Of a DNA stretch of 64,000 bases, positions 27,836 through 36,388 are shown in pieces. Made by a program: the position numbers and the translations under genes. Location of the stretch: positions 62,001-126,000 of the forward strand of contig CANLOL010000001.1 in the NCBI GenBank assembly GCA_947492905.1, given 5' to 3'. The DNA comes from an uncultured Sphingorhabdus sp. GTDB lineage: Bacteria > Pseudomonadota > Alphaproteobacteria > Sphingomonadales > Sphingomonadaceae. The notes under the pieces were generated by a model that made no database searches, was not told where the DNA came from, and was given only the letters and a program-made list of their open reading frames with translations. The stretch's first letter is position 1; every line of letters starts with the position of its first letter.

Positions 27836-28711
27836 ATGCGACGTTTACCCCCTTTACGGTCTTTAGAAGCCTTTGTCCGAGTCGGAAAATTAGGATCATC
27901 AAAGGCCGCTGCCTCTGAATTGGCATTATCGCCCCCTGCTTTAAGCCGCCGTATCAAAGCCTTAGAAGATTTTATGGGCAAAAGCCTGTTTGAACGCAAA
28001 GCACAAGCCATGATATTAAACGAAGATGGTCGTGCATTGTTAGAATCCGTTTCCCCTGCGCTTGATGCTATGGCAGAGGCGGTCGATAATCTCACCAATA
28101 AGGGCGATGGTTTCAGATTACGTTTGGGAGTGCTGCCGCTTTTTGGATCGCAACGCTTAATCCCACGTTTAGCAGAGCTGAGAAAATTATATCCAAAGCT
28201 GCATATTGATGTTGATACATCGGCCCATGCAGAAAATCTATTGGGTGATGTTGTCGATGCAGCCATCATTATTGCCGATAGCGTTGACCCTAAATTATAC
28301 AGCGTGCGGCTCGATAAGAATAATGTCTATGCTATTACTTCTCGCACAATGGCAGAAGAAAAAAATATCAATTCACCCGAAGACCTATCCAGAGAAACCA
28401 TATTAATCCACAGCGAGATGAAGCAAACTTTAGACGCTTTTCGCAATGCAATTGGCCATCCTAATCTGCGCCCTGCCTCTATTGATTATATGGATAGCGG
28501 CGCATTGATGCTCGAAGCGGCAGCCAATGGCCTTGGCGTTGCTATCATGCATGGCGGTCATTTTTCCGATGCTAAGGATGAGCGGCTTACGCGCTTATTC
28601 GATTTTGAAATTGAGAGCCCTTATAGCTATTGGTTTGTGTGCAAAGAACGCGCTCTAAAACAACGCAGCGTGCGCATTTTCCATGATTGGCTTATCAAAG
28701 CTGATTTATAA
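27836..28711 (+). CDS. LysR-family transcriptional regulator (GcvA-like)
   Basis: A 291-residue regulator starting at ATG 27836 behind AAGAGGAGAATC. The winged helix-turn-helix (RSLEAFVRVGKLGSSKAAAS, SPPALSRRIKALEDFMGKSL) is followed by a type 2 periplasmic-binding-like effector domain with LRLGVLPLFGSQRLIPRL and ANGLGVAIMHGGHF. Spacing and the PPLRSLEAF opening recall the GcvA subgroup. Two perfect palindromes upstream are likely operators. A small leftward transcript starts from the same region and is the only divergent candidate target. The effector is unknown. Confidence 0.9.
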   Translation: MRRLPPLRSLEAFVRVGKLGSSKAAASELALSPPALSRRIKALEDFMGKSLFERKAQAMILNEDGRALLESVSPALDAMAEAVDNLTNKGDGFRLRLGVLPLFGSQRLIPRLAELRKLYPKLHIDVDTSAHAENLLGDVVDAAIIIADSVDPKLYSVRLDKNNVYAITSRTMAEEKNINSPEDLSRETILIHSEMKQTLDAFRNAIGHPNLRPASIDYMDSGALMLEAAANGLGVAIMHGGHFSDAKDERLTRLFDFEIESPYSYWFVCKERALKQRSVRIFHDWLIKADL

Positions 28712-28733
28712 TATTGCGGCCAAAATAGCGCAT

Positions 28734-28756
28734 AAAAAACGGGCCATAAAGACCCG
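28734..28756 (-). terminator. Terminator of the cyclophilin gene
   Basis: Leftward, CGGGTC and GGCCCG pair (one U-G) around TTTAT and are followed by six T residues. It ends the ppi transcript facing the LysR gene. Confidence 0.75.
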
Positions 28757-28804
28757 CTTTAAACATGTTATGCTTGGTTTTTACAAACCGAGAATGAAGA
28801 CGGC

Positions 28805-29254
28805 TTAGCCTACGCTCATGGATTTAATAACCGCTGGATTTGCGGGTGGCTCGCCTTTTGGTAGTGCATCAATATGTTCCATACCCGATGTCACTTCGCC
28901 CCATGCAGTATATTGGCGGTCCAAAAATGACGCATCATCAAGGCAGATGAAAAATTGGCTGTTCGCGCTATTAGGGTCCATCGCACGTGCCATTGAACAT
29001 ACACCGCGCTGATGAGAGAAATCATTAAATTCTGCTGGCAGATCAGGCTCATTAGAACCACCGGTTCCTGTGCCAAGCGGGCAACCGCCTTGGGCCATGA
29101 AACCATCAATCACGCGGTGGAATTTCACGCCATCGTAAAAACCTTCGCTGGCCAATTTGGTGATACGCTCGACATGTTTGGGCGCAAGATCAGGACGCAG
29201 AGCAATTTCGACATCGCCATGGTCAAAGTGAATGGTAAGTTTTTCATGGGCCAT
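28805..29254 (-). CDS. Peptidyl-prolyl cis-trans isomerase, cyclophilin type
   Basis: A 149-residue cytoplasmic cyclophilin starting at ATG 29254 behind AATAAGGAAATAAAT. Key residues are in FHRVIDGFMAQGGCP (catalytic Arg, Phe, Met, Gln), GVCSMARAMDPNSANSQFFI and YTAWGEVTSGMEHID. It catalyses proline isomerisation during protein folding. There is no signal peptide, unlike PpiA, so it is a PpiB-type enzyme. It is divergent from mgtE with about 140 bases between starts. Confidence 0.92.
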   Translation of the reverse strand: MAHEKLTIHFDHGDVEIALRPDLAPKHVERITKLASEGFYDGVKFHRVIDGFMAQGGCPLGTGTGGSNEPDLPAEFNDFSHQRGVCSMARAMDPNSANSQFFICLDDASFLDRQYTAWGEVTSGMEHIDALPKGEPPANPAVIKSMSVG

Positions 29255-29394
29255 ATTTATTTCCTTATTTTGTGTCATCTTCATATTATCAGCGCCTCCC
29301 ATAAGCGATGTTTGACATGATATAAACCAAAAACATTGCTTTTACGCCCCGAAGCTTTATTTCATAGCTTTGCATCATGAAAGGGGGATGAAAT

Positions 29395-30810
29395 ATGACA
29401 GACACTATCAACATCTCCACAGATGAAAATCTTAATTATGATGCGGAATATTTGGACGAAGATAATCACATCGAACCCGAATATTTTTCCTCTATTCTTG
29501 ATGCGCTCGAAACCCGCCAAGACGAAGAAGTTTACCGCCTTGTCCAACCTTTTCATGCCGCCGATATTGCCGATTTATTCGAACAGATAGAATCGGATAA
29601 TAGAGCGCCTTTGGCCGATGCGCTAAGCGATTTGGTGAGCGCAGATGTGCTAGCTGAAATGAATGAGCATGTTCGCGAAGATGTGATAGAGCTTATTCAA
29701 CCAGCGCAGCTTGCGGATCTCACGGGGCAAATGGAAAGCGATGATGCGGTTGCCATTATCGAAGATTTGGAATTGGCCGATCAAGCCGCTGTATTGGCGC
29801 AGCTTGACCCCGAAGATCGCGCCGCGATTGAAAATGCACTCTCTTTTCCAGAGGAGAGCGCCGGACGGATTATGCAGCGCGAATTGGTTGCTGTCCCTGA
29901 ACATTTGACCGTTGGTCAATTGATAGATTATTTGCGCGAGAATGAAGACCTTACCACTGAATTTTGGGAAGTTTTCATTGTCGATCCCTCGCACAAACCG
30001 ATTGGTTCATGCCAATTAAGTTGGATATTGCGCACGCCACGCAACATTCAATTGGGCGATGTCATGATGCGCGAGCAAACCTTAATCCCCATCGACATGG
30101 ACCAAGAAGAAGTTGCGCTGCGCTTTCAAAAATATGCGCTTATTTCCGCAGCTGTAATCGACAGTGAAGGGCGGTTGGTGGGCGTTATCACCGCCGATGA
30201 TATTATCGATATTATCGAAGAAGAAGCCAGTGAAGATATTTTGCGGCTATCGGGCGCGGGTGATGGCGATATTAATGAACCGATCCGTGAAAGCTATATT
30301 TCGCGTGTCCGTTGGTTAATCGCTAATCTGGTAACGGCGCTGCTGGCAAGTTCGGTGATTGCTATATTTGGCGGCGCGATTGAACAAATGGTCGCGCTTG
30401 CGGTGCTCATGCCTATTGTCGCCTCCATTGGCGGTAATGCTGGTACGCAAACCATGGCGGTTTCGGTGCGCGCCCTTGCGATGAATGAGCTGACCCAATC
30501 CAATACAAAGCGCATTATTGGGCGCGAATTTCGTTTGGCGATGCTCAACGGTGGCACCATTGCCATTTTGGTTGGGTGCGGTACAGCCATAATTTTTGGC
30601 AATGCTATGCTGGGCGGCGTTATCGCAGCGGCGATGCTTATCAACATCATTGTTGCTGGATTTGCGGGAATTATAGTCCCCGTCATATTCGACAGATTAG
30701 ATCAAGATCCTGCCCTTGCATCGTCTATATTTGTGACGATGATTACCGATACTATTGGCTTCTTAGTGTTCCTCGGCTTTGCTGTTGCTAGCGGGTTGGT
30801 CGGTTTATAA
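29395..30810 (+). CDS. mgtE: Magnesium transporter MgtE
   Basis: A 471-residue Mg2+ channel/transporter. An acidic N-terminal helical domain (HAADIADLFEQIESDN and repeats such as EDLELADQAAVLAQLDPEDR) is followed by paired CBS domains (PEESAGRIMQRELVAVPEHL, VGVITADDIIDIIEEEA). A C-terminal membrane domain with five helices follows, containing RVRWLIANLVTAL and the pore motif PIVASIGGNAGTQT. The N-terminal and CBS domains gate the channel by sensing cytosolic Mg2+. Complete and typical in length. Confidence 0.96.
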   Translation: MTDTINISTDENLNYDAEYLDEDNHIEPEYFSSILDALETRQDEEVYRLVQPFHAADIADLFEQIESDNRAPLADALSDLVSADVLAEMNEHVREDVIELIQPAQLADLTGQMESDDAVAIIEDLELADQAAVLAQLDPEDRAAIENALSFPEESAGRIMQRELVAVPEHLTVGQLIDYLRENEDLTTEFWEVFIVDPSHKPIGSCQLSWILRTPRNIQLGDVMMREQTLIPIDMDQEEVALRFQKYALISAAVIDSEGRLVGVITADDIIDIIEEEASEDILRLSGAGDGDINEPIRESYISRVRWLIANLVTALLASSVIAIFGGAIEQMVALAVLMPIVASIGGNAGTQTMAVSVRALAMNELTQSNTKRIIGREFRLAMLNGGTIAILVGCGTAIIFGNAMLGGVIAAAMLINIIVAGFAGIIVPVIFDRLDQDPALASSIFVTMITDTIGFLVFLGFAVASGLVGL

Positions 30811-30893
30811 GCCAATCAATATTATTATATTTTCCCACAGCAAATATTGCACTCTATATTGACTCGCGCGCTGCATTATAACAGAGGCTTTCC

Positions 30894-31307
30894 ATGCCTT
30901 TGCACATGACCAAAATTGCATTTAGAAGCGAGAGCCCAGAGACATTGCGCGCTTGGCTCGAAGCGCATTCTCGCGAAAATGGCGGCATGGGCGAAGCACG
31001 TCTAACCACCCGATATTTGCCCAAACGTCATGCAGAAATGGTCGGCGGTTCGCTCTTTTGGATTCACAGCAAAAAGATTGTTGGACGCAGTCCGCTTTTG
31101 GGCTTTCAAGAAAATGGCGAAGGACGGCAATGGATAAGATTAGAACCAACACTGATTGCTGTGCAAACTATCCCAAGGCGCGCGCACCAAGGCTGGCGCT
31201 ATTTTGAAGAAAAAGATATACCGCCCGATTTAGGATCAGGTAGCAAAGGTGCGGATGCTATGCCTCCAGAGATGTTGGGAGATTTATCCGATTTGGGTTT
31301 AGTATAA
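30894..31307 (+). CDS. DUF1489-family protein
   Basis: A 137-residue cytoplasmic protein. The features LHMTKIAFRSES, the tri-Arg/Lys segment TTRYLPKRHAEM, GGSLFWIHSKKIVGRSPLLGF and RAHQGWRYFEEKDIPPDL are those of the DUF1489 family, found in alphaproteobacteria and without a known function. It follows mgtE by 83 bases on the same strand. The next 300 bases contain a non-coding repeat. Confidence 0.85.
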   Translation: MPLHMTKIAFRSESPETLRAWLEAHSRENGGMGEARLTTRYLPKRHAEMVGGSLFWIHSKKIVGRSPLLGFQENGEGRQWIRLEPTLIAVQTIPRRAHQGWRYFEEKDIPPDLGSGSKGADAMPPEMLGDLSDLGLV

Positions 31308-31370
31308 ACCCCTAGTAGCCCCAGCATAACTCTGGAACATCAATAACATAAGTTATGCCGTTAGTCCCTA

Positions 31371-31623
31371 TTTATGCCGTTTAGAAAACACCTTATCCGC
31401 AAGAAAAAATCGGATAGAAATCGATGCATAACTAGGAAGAAAAGGCGACGGAATATGGATATATTTCGAGGCTTTGAGGACGACGTTAGGCGCGGTTTAT
31501 GCCGTTTAGAAAACACCTTATACGCAAGAAAAAATCGGATAGAAATCGATGCATAACAAGGAAGAAAAGGCGATGGAATATGGATATATTTCGAGCTTTT
31601 GATGACGACGTTAGGCGCGATTT
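31371..31623. repeat. 125-bp element, two tandem copies plus boundary motif
   Basis: Two direct copies run from 31374-31498 and 31499-31623 with an exact 125-base period and only about seven substitutions. Each begins ATGCCGTTTAG. The boundary motif TTTATGCCG occurs a third time at 31621-31629, where it coincides with the stop codon and last codons of the leftward frnE gene. Copy 1 carries the inverted repeat TATCCG/CGGATA; copy 2 has a substitution there. The period is not a multiple of three and no transposase, spacer array or terminal inverted repeats are seen. It fills the whole gap between DUF1489 and frnE. It resembles a non-autonomous intergenic repeat that has been duplicated. Confidence 0.9.
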
Positions 31624-32317
31624 ATGCCGATTTTCTTTTATGGATGATTTTGCGAATGACGTTAACAAATGTCTGCGCATCTTGGGCCCCTGGGACCATG
31701 AATTTCTGATCGATAATAATCGCAGGAACACCTTGTATATCGCGATCACGCCACATTTTTTGCTCAGCTCTTACTTCGCTTTCAATCACCTGATCTTGCA
31801 ATGCTACTTGAGCAGCAGCGCTGTCAGCATTAGGCAGAGCATCGTTAAACGCCTTCATCAAAACCGCTTCATCGCTTATGTCAAAACGATCTTGAAAATA
31901 GCTTTTGAAAAATTTCATCTTTAGCGCGGTTTGTTCTTTTGGGCCGATCATTTTGCCAGCCCAATGCAATAATTTATGCGCCTTAAAACTATTATAGACG
32001 CGCATTCCTTGTCCATCTGGGCCATTGCCATAATTAAACTTAAAACCAACGCTCTCGCCAACCTTGCCCATTTGCGCACGCGCTTCGCGGCCTTGCTCTA
32101 TGGTTCGCCCATATTTTTCGGCAATATGTTCGGCGGCATCTTGCCCCTCTTGCGGCATATGCGGATTAAGTTCAAAAGGATGCCAATGAAATTCAGCCTC
32201 TAATGCCTCGCCTTCAATCTCTTCATAACGCTCTAATGCGCGCTCAACTTGCTTATAACCAATGATGCACCAAGGGCATACCACATCAGAGACAAAATCA
32301 AATCTAATCGCATTCAT
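31622..32317 (-). CDS. DsbA-family oxidoreductase (FrnE-like)
   Basis: A 231-residue thioredoxin-fold protein with a long helical insertion. IRFDFVSDVVCPWCIIGYKQV holds the CPWC active site, and GVPAIIIDQKFMVPGAQ contains the cis-Pro loop. No signal peptide is present, so it works in the cytoplasm. FrnE proteins are disulfide oxidoreductases linked to oxidative stress, and the same family includes polyketide and chromene-carboxylate isomerases. It begins 4 bases after nudC ends and is the last gene of the mutY-hydrolase-nudC operon. Its stop codon coincides with the boundary motif of the 125-bp repeat. Confidence 0.88.
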   Translation of the reverse strand: MNAIRFDFVSDVVCPWCIIGYKQVERALERYEEIEGEALEAEFHWHPFELNPHMPQEGQDAAEHIAEKYGRTIEQGREARAQMGKVGESVGFKFNYGNGPDGQGMRVYNSFKAHKLLHWAGKMIGPKEQTALKMKFFKSYFQDRFDISDEAVLMKAFNDALPNADSAAAQVALQDQVIESEVRAEQKMWRDRDIQGVPAIIIDQKFMVPGAQDAQTFVNVIRKIIHKRKSA

Positions 32318-32321
32318 GGCA

Positions 32322-33215
32322 TCACCCTTCTTTTTCCAACAACCATATATCCAATAATGTCCGCGCTATGGCTAGCGGCGGCGGCGCTATAAATGGTGCA
32401 TTGGGATCACCGGCAATCGATGCCTTCACATCATCTAGCGTCACCCAAATAGCATCTTCCAATTCATCTGCATCCAAAGTGATTTTATCATCCTTTGCTT
32501 GCGCGATACAGCCCATCATTAAAGAGGATGGAAATGGCCAAGGCTGGCTGCATAAATAGCGCACATCATGCGCCTCTATACCAACCTCTTCCTGCGTTTC
32601 ACGGATGACAGCGCCTTCGATAGATTCGCCCGGTTCGACAAATCCTGCAAGTGCTGAATAGCGTTTTGCGGGAAAGCGCGGTTGGCGGCCCAATAATAAT
32701 TTACCTTCATATTCTATCAGCATGATAGTGACAGGATCGACGCGCGGAAAATGCTCAGCACCGCAGCCGCCCTGATCTTTTTCACAATGTCGTGACCAAC
32801 CGCCCTTGCTGACTTTTGTGGCTGACCCACATACTGCGCAAAAGCCATGCCGATTATGCCAATCAATCACGCTGCGCGCCGCTGCATAGAGCGCGGCTTC
32901 ATCATTATCTAAAGCCGCTAGCCCCTGCCAAAGGCGCGGATTTGGTATCTCCGCCGATGATAATTTCACTAAAGAAGCAAATATCGCATGGCCATCTTTA
33001 CGCCCCAAAAACAACAATGGTGCTTCTGGATCAGCCTCCATCAGGCTGCCATAGGTCAATGTCGCATCGCTAGAAATGACGGGATCAAGCCCCTCCATCA
33101 TCAACAAGCGCGATGATGGGTTCATTATCAATGCCGCTATAGCATCTTTATCGCTGCGAATATGGTCAGCACGGTCAATATTTCCGCCCGCAAATGCAGG
33201 GATTATATTCTGCAT
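32322..33215 (-). CDS. nudC: NADH pyrophosphatase / NAD-capped RNA hydrolase
   Basis: A 297-residue Nudix enzyme that hydrolyses NAD(H) and removes NAD caps from RNA. A zinc ribbon (CAVCG, then HCEKDQGGCG) precedes the Nudix box GFVEPGESIEGAVIRETQEE. The NudC-specific SQPWPFPSSLM follows the box. The N-terminal domain is of normal length. The ATG overlaps the hydrolase stop codon (TGATG), and frnE follows after 4 bases. Linkage to mutY suggests a shared transcript in nucleotide damage control. Confidence 0.94.
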   Translation of the reverse strand: MQNIIPAFAGGNIDRADHIRSDKDAIAALIMNPSSRLLMMEGLDPVISSDATLTYGSLMEADPEAPLLFLGRKDGHAIFASLVKLSSAEIPNPRLWQGLAALDNDEAALYAAARSVIDWHNRHGFCAVCGSATKVSKGGWSRHCEKDQGGCGAEHFPRVDPVTIMLIEYEGKLLLGRQPRFPAKRYSALAGFVEPGESIEGAVIRETQEEVGIEAHDVRYLCSQPWPFPSSLMMGCIAQAKDDKITLDADELEDAIWVTLDDVKASIAGDPNAPFIAPPPLAIARTLLDIWLLEKEG

Positions 33216-34567
33216 CAGCTTGTTTTACCCACCTCCACTTGCAGGCTTAACAAATCCTCATACACATATTTAGGGAAATTCGATTGGAATGGATACACAT
33301 TTGATGGCATATATTGCGTATAGCCGCCTGCGCGAATTTTGCGCTGCGTATCAACAAAGGCCGCAGTTCCCGCTGCACCGCCCCATCCATAAGTGCCCAG
33401 CGGTGAAAGCGCCGTGCCAATGCCAACGCGGCCACCAGCACCAAAGCCTTGGTTCACAACCCATGATCCTTTTAGATCAGCGCCTTCTGGCAGCAAATTA
33501 GACATGCCCAATTTGGCCGTAGCTTCGGTCATAACGCGCGTGCCATTTAATGCGCCAAAGCCCATCAACATATGCAGGAATTTATCATAATCGCGCGCAC
33601 TACACACCAATCCAGCACCGCCAAAAGCAAAGGGCGGTTTATCCAAATAAATGCTGTTTTGCGCCAAATCTATTGGGAATAATGTGCCGCCAAAGGGTGC
33701 ATAATTGCTTGCAAAATCTTTGATACGGTCTTGCGGTACTTGGAAAAATGTATCCTTCATCCCCAATGGGCCGAACATACGTTTTTGCAAAAACTCTTCT
33801 AATGGCATGCCCGCCGCGACTTGGATGACATAGCCTAGCAAATCTAACCCGATAGAATAACTCCATTTTGTGCCGGGTTCATAAACCAATGGTAAGGCCG
33901 CCAAGCGTTTAGAGAAGGTCACAATATCGGGCGTATCGGGAACTTTTGGGAAACCAGGAAGCGTATTTCGGCTGACTTGGCCAGGGTTGATACCTTGCTC
34001 AACATAGGCCGCTCTAATAGGGCCTTGGCTGATGATGCTATACCCTAAGCCTGCGGTATGGGTCAGCAGATGACGGATAGTGATTTTGGTCCGCGCTGGT
34101 ACCACATCATCCAATGCACCATTAGGGTTTTTCAATACTTTCATATCGGCAAATTCGGGCAAGAAATCCGCAATGGGCTGATCCAATTTCATGACACCAT
34201 CTTCGATTAGCATCATCGCGGCCATGCCCGTAATCGGCTTAGTCTGTGAATAAACACGCCATAATGTATCTAAATCAACGGCTTTATCATTGTCCAAAGC
34301 CAATGTGCCCGCTGCTATGCTTAGGGGCGCAGCATCGCCCATGCCGATAGCGGCCATCATGCCCGCCACTTTTTTCGTGGCAACATAATCATTGATAATT
34401 TTGGTCAATTTTGGAAATTGGTTGTTCTCAAACAAAAAGGCCGAAGCAGGAGAAATACTGCCCAATGTGCCAATGGTTCCAGCACCAGCAAATAGGGCGC
34501 TATAGGATAAAAATTTACGGCGATTAACCGCTGATTTTTCGCTTATCATTCTGTCAATACCACTCAT
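33215..34567 (-). CDS. Serine hydrolase, class C beta-lactamase / esterase fold
   Basis: A 450-residue exported protein with a Tat-like N-terminus (NRRKFLSYSALFAGAGTIG, twin Arg followed by a hydrophobic stretch). The beta-lactamase-fold signatures are SQTK (Ser nucleophile, Lys) in WRVYSQTKPITGMAAMML, and YSI in GTKWSYSIGLDLLG. HLLTHTAGLGY is the usual flanking motif of class C-like esterases and D-aminopeptidases. The true substrate is uncertain, and resistance should not be assumed. It overlaps mutY by an ATGA junction and nudC by TGATG. Confidence 0.88.
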   Translation of the reverse strand: MSGIDRMISEKSAVNRRKFLSYSALFAGAGTIGTLGSISPASAFLFENNQFPKLTKIINDYVATKKVAGMMAAIGMGDAAPLSIAAGTLALDNDKAVDLDTLWRVYSQTKPITGMAAMMLIEDGVMKLDQPIADFLPEFADMKVLKNPNGALDDVVPARTKITIRHLLTHTAGLGYSIISQGPIRAAYVEQGINPGQVSRNTLPGFPKVPDTPDIVTFSKRLAALPLVYEPGTKWSYSIGLDLLGYVIQVAAGMPLEEFLQKRMFGPLGMKDTFFQVPQDRIKDFASNYAPFGGTLFPIDLAQNSIYLDKPPFAFGGAGLVCSARDYDKFLHMLMGFGALNGTRVMTEATAKLGMSNLLPEGADLKGSWVVNQGFGAGGRVGIGTALSPLGTYGWGGAAGTAAFVDTQRKIRAGGYTQYMPSNVYPFQSNFPKYVYEDLLSLQVEVGKTS

Positions 34568-35655
34568 AAAATACCCTTTTCATTCTCATCTTTTTTTATT
34601 TTCACTGCTTTTGCAAATAATGTCGGCAAACCTGCTTGATCTATATCCTTAATTGGCCACCAAATGGCCTTTTCGCTCATCTGCTCATAAAGTGCATCAT
34701 CTTGCACCAACTCTATAGAAGTCAATTTAAGTTTCAAACTAAAATGTGTGAAGCTATGCTGAACAAGAGCCTCATGCTGTACTATTTGTTCAATTTGGGT
34801 CTCTTTTATAGCTATTTTTAATGTCCTATCGCCATCGTTGCGCGCATTCCAACCATCATCGGGCAAAGCTACCATGCCGCCCAACATGGATTTTTCATCG
34901 CGTTTGATGAGCAAGACTTTATCATCATATTCTATCCACCACGCCATACCATTGCGCATAGGTTTGGTTTTTTTGGGGGCTTTCACAGGAAAAGAAGCGG
35001 CTTTAGCCGATTGCCCTGCACTGCATAGCGCATGGATTGGGCATTGATCGCATTTTGGGTTTTTGACGCTGCATAAGGATGCCCCCAAATCCATCATCGC
35101 TTGCGCAAAATCACCGGCACGCTCTTGCGGTACTATATCATCCAGTGCCGCTTTAATCTCTTTTTTGCCCTTTGGAAGCGGGGCTGCAATTGCAAAGAGC
35201 CTCGCCACCACCCGCTCAATATTTGCATCCATCACAAGGGCGCGTTTGCCAAATGCAATGCTAGCAATAGCCGCTGCGGTATAATCCCCAATGCCCGGTA
35301 ATGTGCGCAGCCCATCCTCATTTTGCGGTAATAATCCATCATAATCATTGCTCACAATGCGGGCGCATTTCACCAAATTTCTGGCACGTGCATAATATCC
35401 TAGCCCCGCCCAAGCGGCCATAATATCGGCATCATCAGCAGCAGCCAGTGCTTTGAAGTCTGGCCAGCGCGATGTGAATTTTTCAAAATATGGAATGACG
35501 GCACCGACCGTAGTTTGCTGTAACATGATTTCAGAAAGCCAGATATGATAGGGATTAATCTTTTTGCTTGGCGGTGATTTTGGCCCAACGCGCCATGGCA
35601 AATCGCGCGCATTCTGATCATAATGGGCTAATAAAAGATTGGCCAATGCGCTCAT
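34564..35655 (-). CDS. mutY: A/G-specific adenine DNA glycosylase
   Basis: A 363-residue repair enzyme that removes adenine mispaired with 8-oxoguanine. LPWR near the start, LSEIMLQQTTVGAVIPYF with the catalytic Glu, and the helix-hairpin-helix LRTLPGIGDYTAAAIASIAF with the downstream DANIERVVAR Asp are all present. The 4Fe-4S loop is C-x6-C-x2-C-x5-C in CSVKNPKCDQCPIHALC. A Nudix-like C-terminal domain for 8-oxoG recognition follows. It is first in a four-gene leftward operon and is divergent from dciA. Confidence 0.95.
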   Translation of the reverse strand: MSALANLLLAHYDQNARDLPWRVGPKSPPSKKINPYHIWLSEIMLQQTTVGAVIPYFEKFTSRWPDFKALAAADDADIMAAWAGLGYYARARNLVKCARIVSNDYDGLLPQNEDGLRTLPGIGDYTAAAIASIAFGKRALVMDANIERVVARLFAIAAPLPKGKKEIKAALDDIVPQERAGDFAQAMMDLGASLCSVKNPKCDQCPIHALCSAGQSAKAASFPVKAPKKTKPMRNGMAWWIEYDDKVLLIKRDEKSMLGGMVALPDDGWNARNDGDRTLKIAIKETQIEQIVQHEALVQHSFTHFSLKLKLTSIELVQDDALYEQMSEKAIWWPIKDIDQAGLPTLFAKAVKIKKDENEKGIL

Positions 35656-35750
35656 ATTCTTAAAAACCCTATCATCATCCTGCGAAACTATTTGCGCAAT
35701 TTACCGAAACCATGTTGCAACCATCTGTGCCATATCATAATATCACCGCA

Positions 35751-36317
35751 ATGGCAGATACAGAAAAACCAAAGCGCAATAAAGCGGCAAAAAGCAATGC
35801 AGCAAAAGCAAAAACTGCCAAGCTTTATAAGCGTCCAAGAGGCGGAAATGCCCGCGCTATCTCTGACCTTATGCCCGATATTGGCCGCGCAGCATTTAGG
35901 CGTTTTGGTTTTGTACAAAGCAGCGTTGTGACCCGTTGGGGCGAAATAGTCGGCGATAAATATGCGGCTATCTCTTGTCCGGAAACTATCCGATTCCCCA
36001 TGGGACAAAAATCGGGCGGGATTTTAGAATTAACCGTAGAAGGCGCGCATGCGACATTGATGCAGCATGTGATTCCCGAAATTATCGAACGGGTTAATCG
36101 CTTTTTTGGTTATAGCGCCGTTAATCGCGTAAAAATTCGTCAAGGCCATGTCCCTAAATCTGAGGCCCCGAAAACCAAAGCGCCGCCTAATCTGCGTCCT
36201 ATCCCACTCGAATTGGGCGAAAATCTGCGCGATATTGCCGATCCTGAATTGCATGCTGTGTTGGAATCTTTGGCGCAAACGCTAGCCAATAAAGAAGATG
36301 GCAACAGCAGCAAATAA
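35751..36317 (+). CDS. DUF721 / DciA-like protein
   Basis: About 188 residues from ATG 35751; a start 39 bases upstream is open but lacks a better ribosome site. A basic Lys/Asn/Ala-rich N-terminus precedes the DUF721 core (SSVVTRWGEIVGDKYAAIS, LELTVEGAHATLMQHVIPEI, NRFFGYSAVNRVKIRQG), which is the K-homology-like fold of DciA. DciA proteins load the replicative helicase in bacteria that lack DnaC/DnaI. Only the family is certain; a loader role is inferred. The gene faces mutY and precedes two thioredoxin-like genes and smc, an order common in sphingomonads. Confidence 0.78.
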   Translation: MADTEKPKRNKAAKSNAAKAKTAKLYKRPRGGNARAISDLMPDIGRAAFRRFGFVQSSVVTRWGEIVGDKYAAISCPETIRFPMGQKSGGILELTVEGAHATLMQHVIPEIIERVNRFFGYSAVNRVKIRQGHVPKSEAPKTKAPPNLRPIPLELGENLRDIADPELHAVLESLAQTLANKEDGNSSK

Positions 36318-36388
36318 GGATTATGACTTTTAGCAGATATACGATATTATCCCATTAATCAGAGCAATCATTAGAAAAGCATATAAAG

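Noticed and set aside
31371-31629. CRISPR array or insertion sequence
   Set aside because: Units abut with no spacers, are too long and too few for CRISPR, and no transposase or terminal inverted repeats are seen.
31374-31924. Basic open frames inside the tandem repeat (KHLIRKKK type)
   Set aside because: They begin at the same base of each repeat unit, but the 125-base period shifts the frame, and one runs antisense through frnE. They are a by-product of the repeat, not genes.
33215-34567. Antibiotic-resistance beta-lactamase
   Set aside because: The fold fits many class C-like esterases and peptidases, and the operon context is repair. Resistance cannot be claimed.
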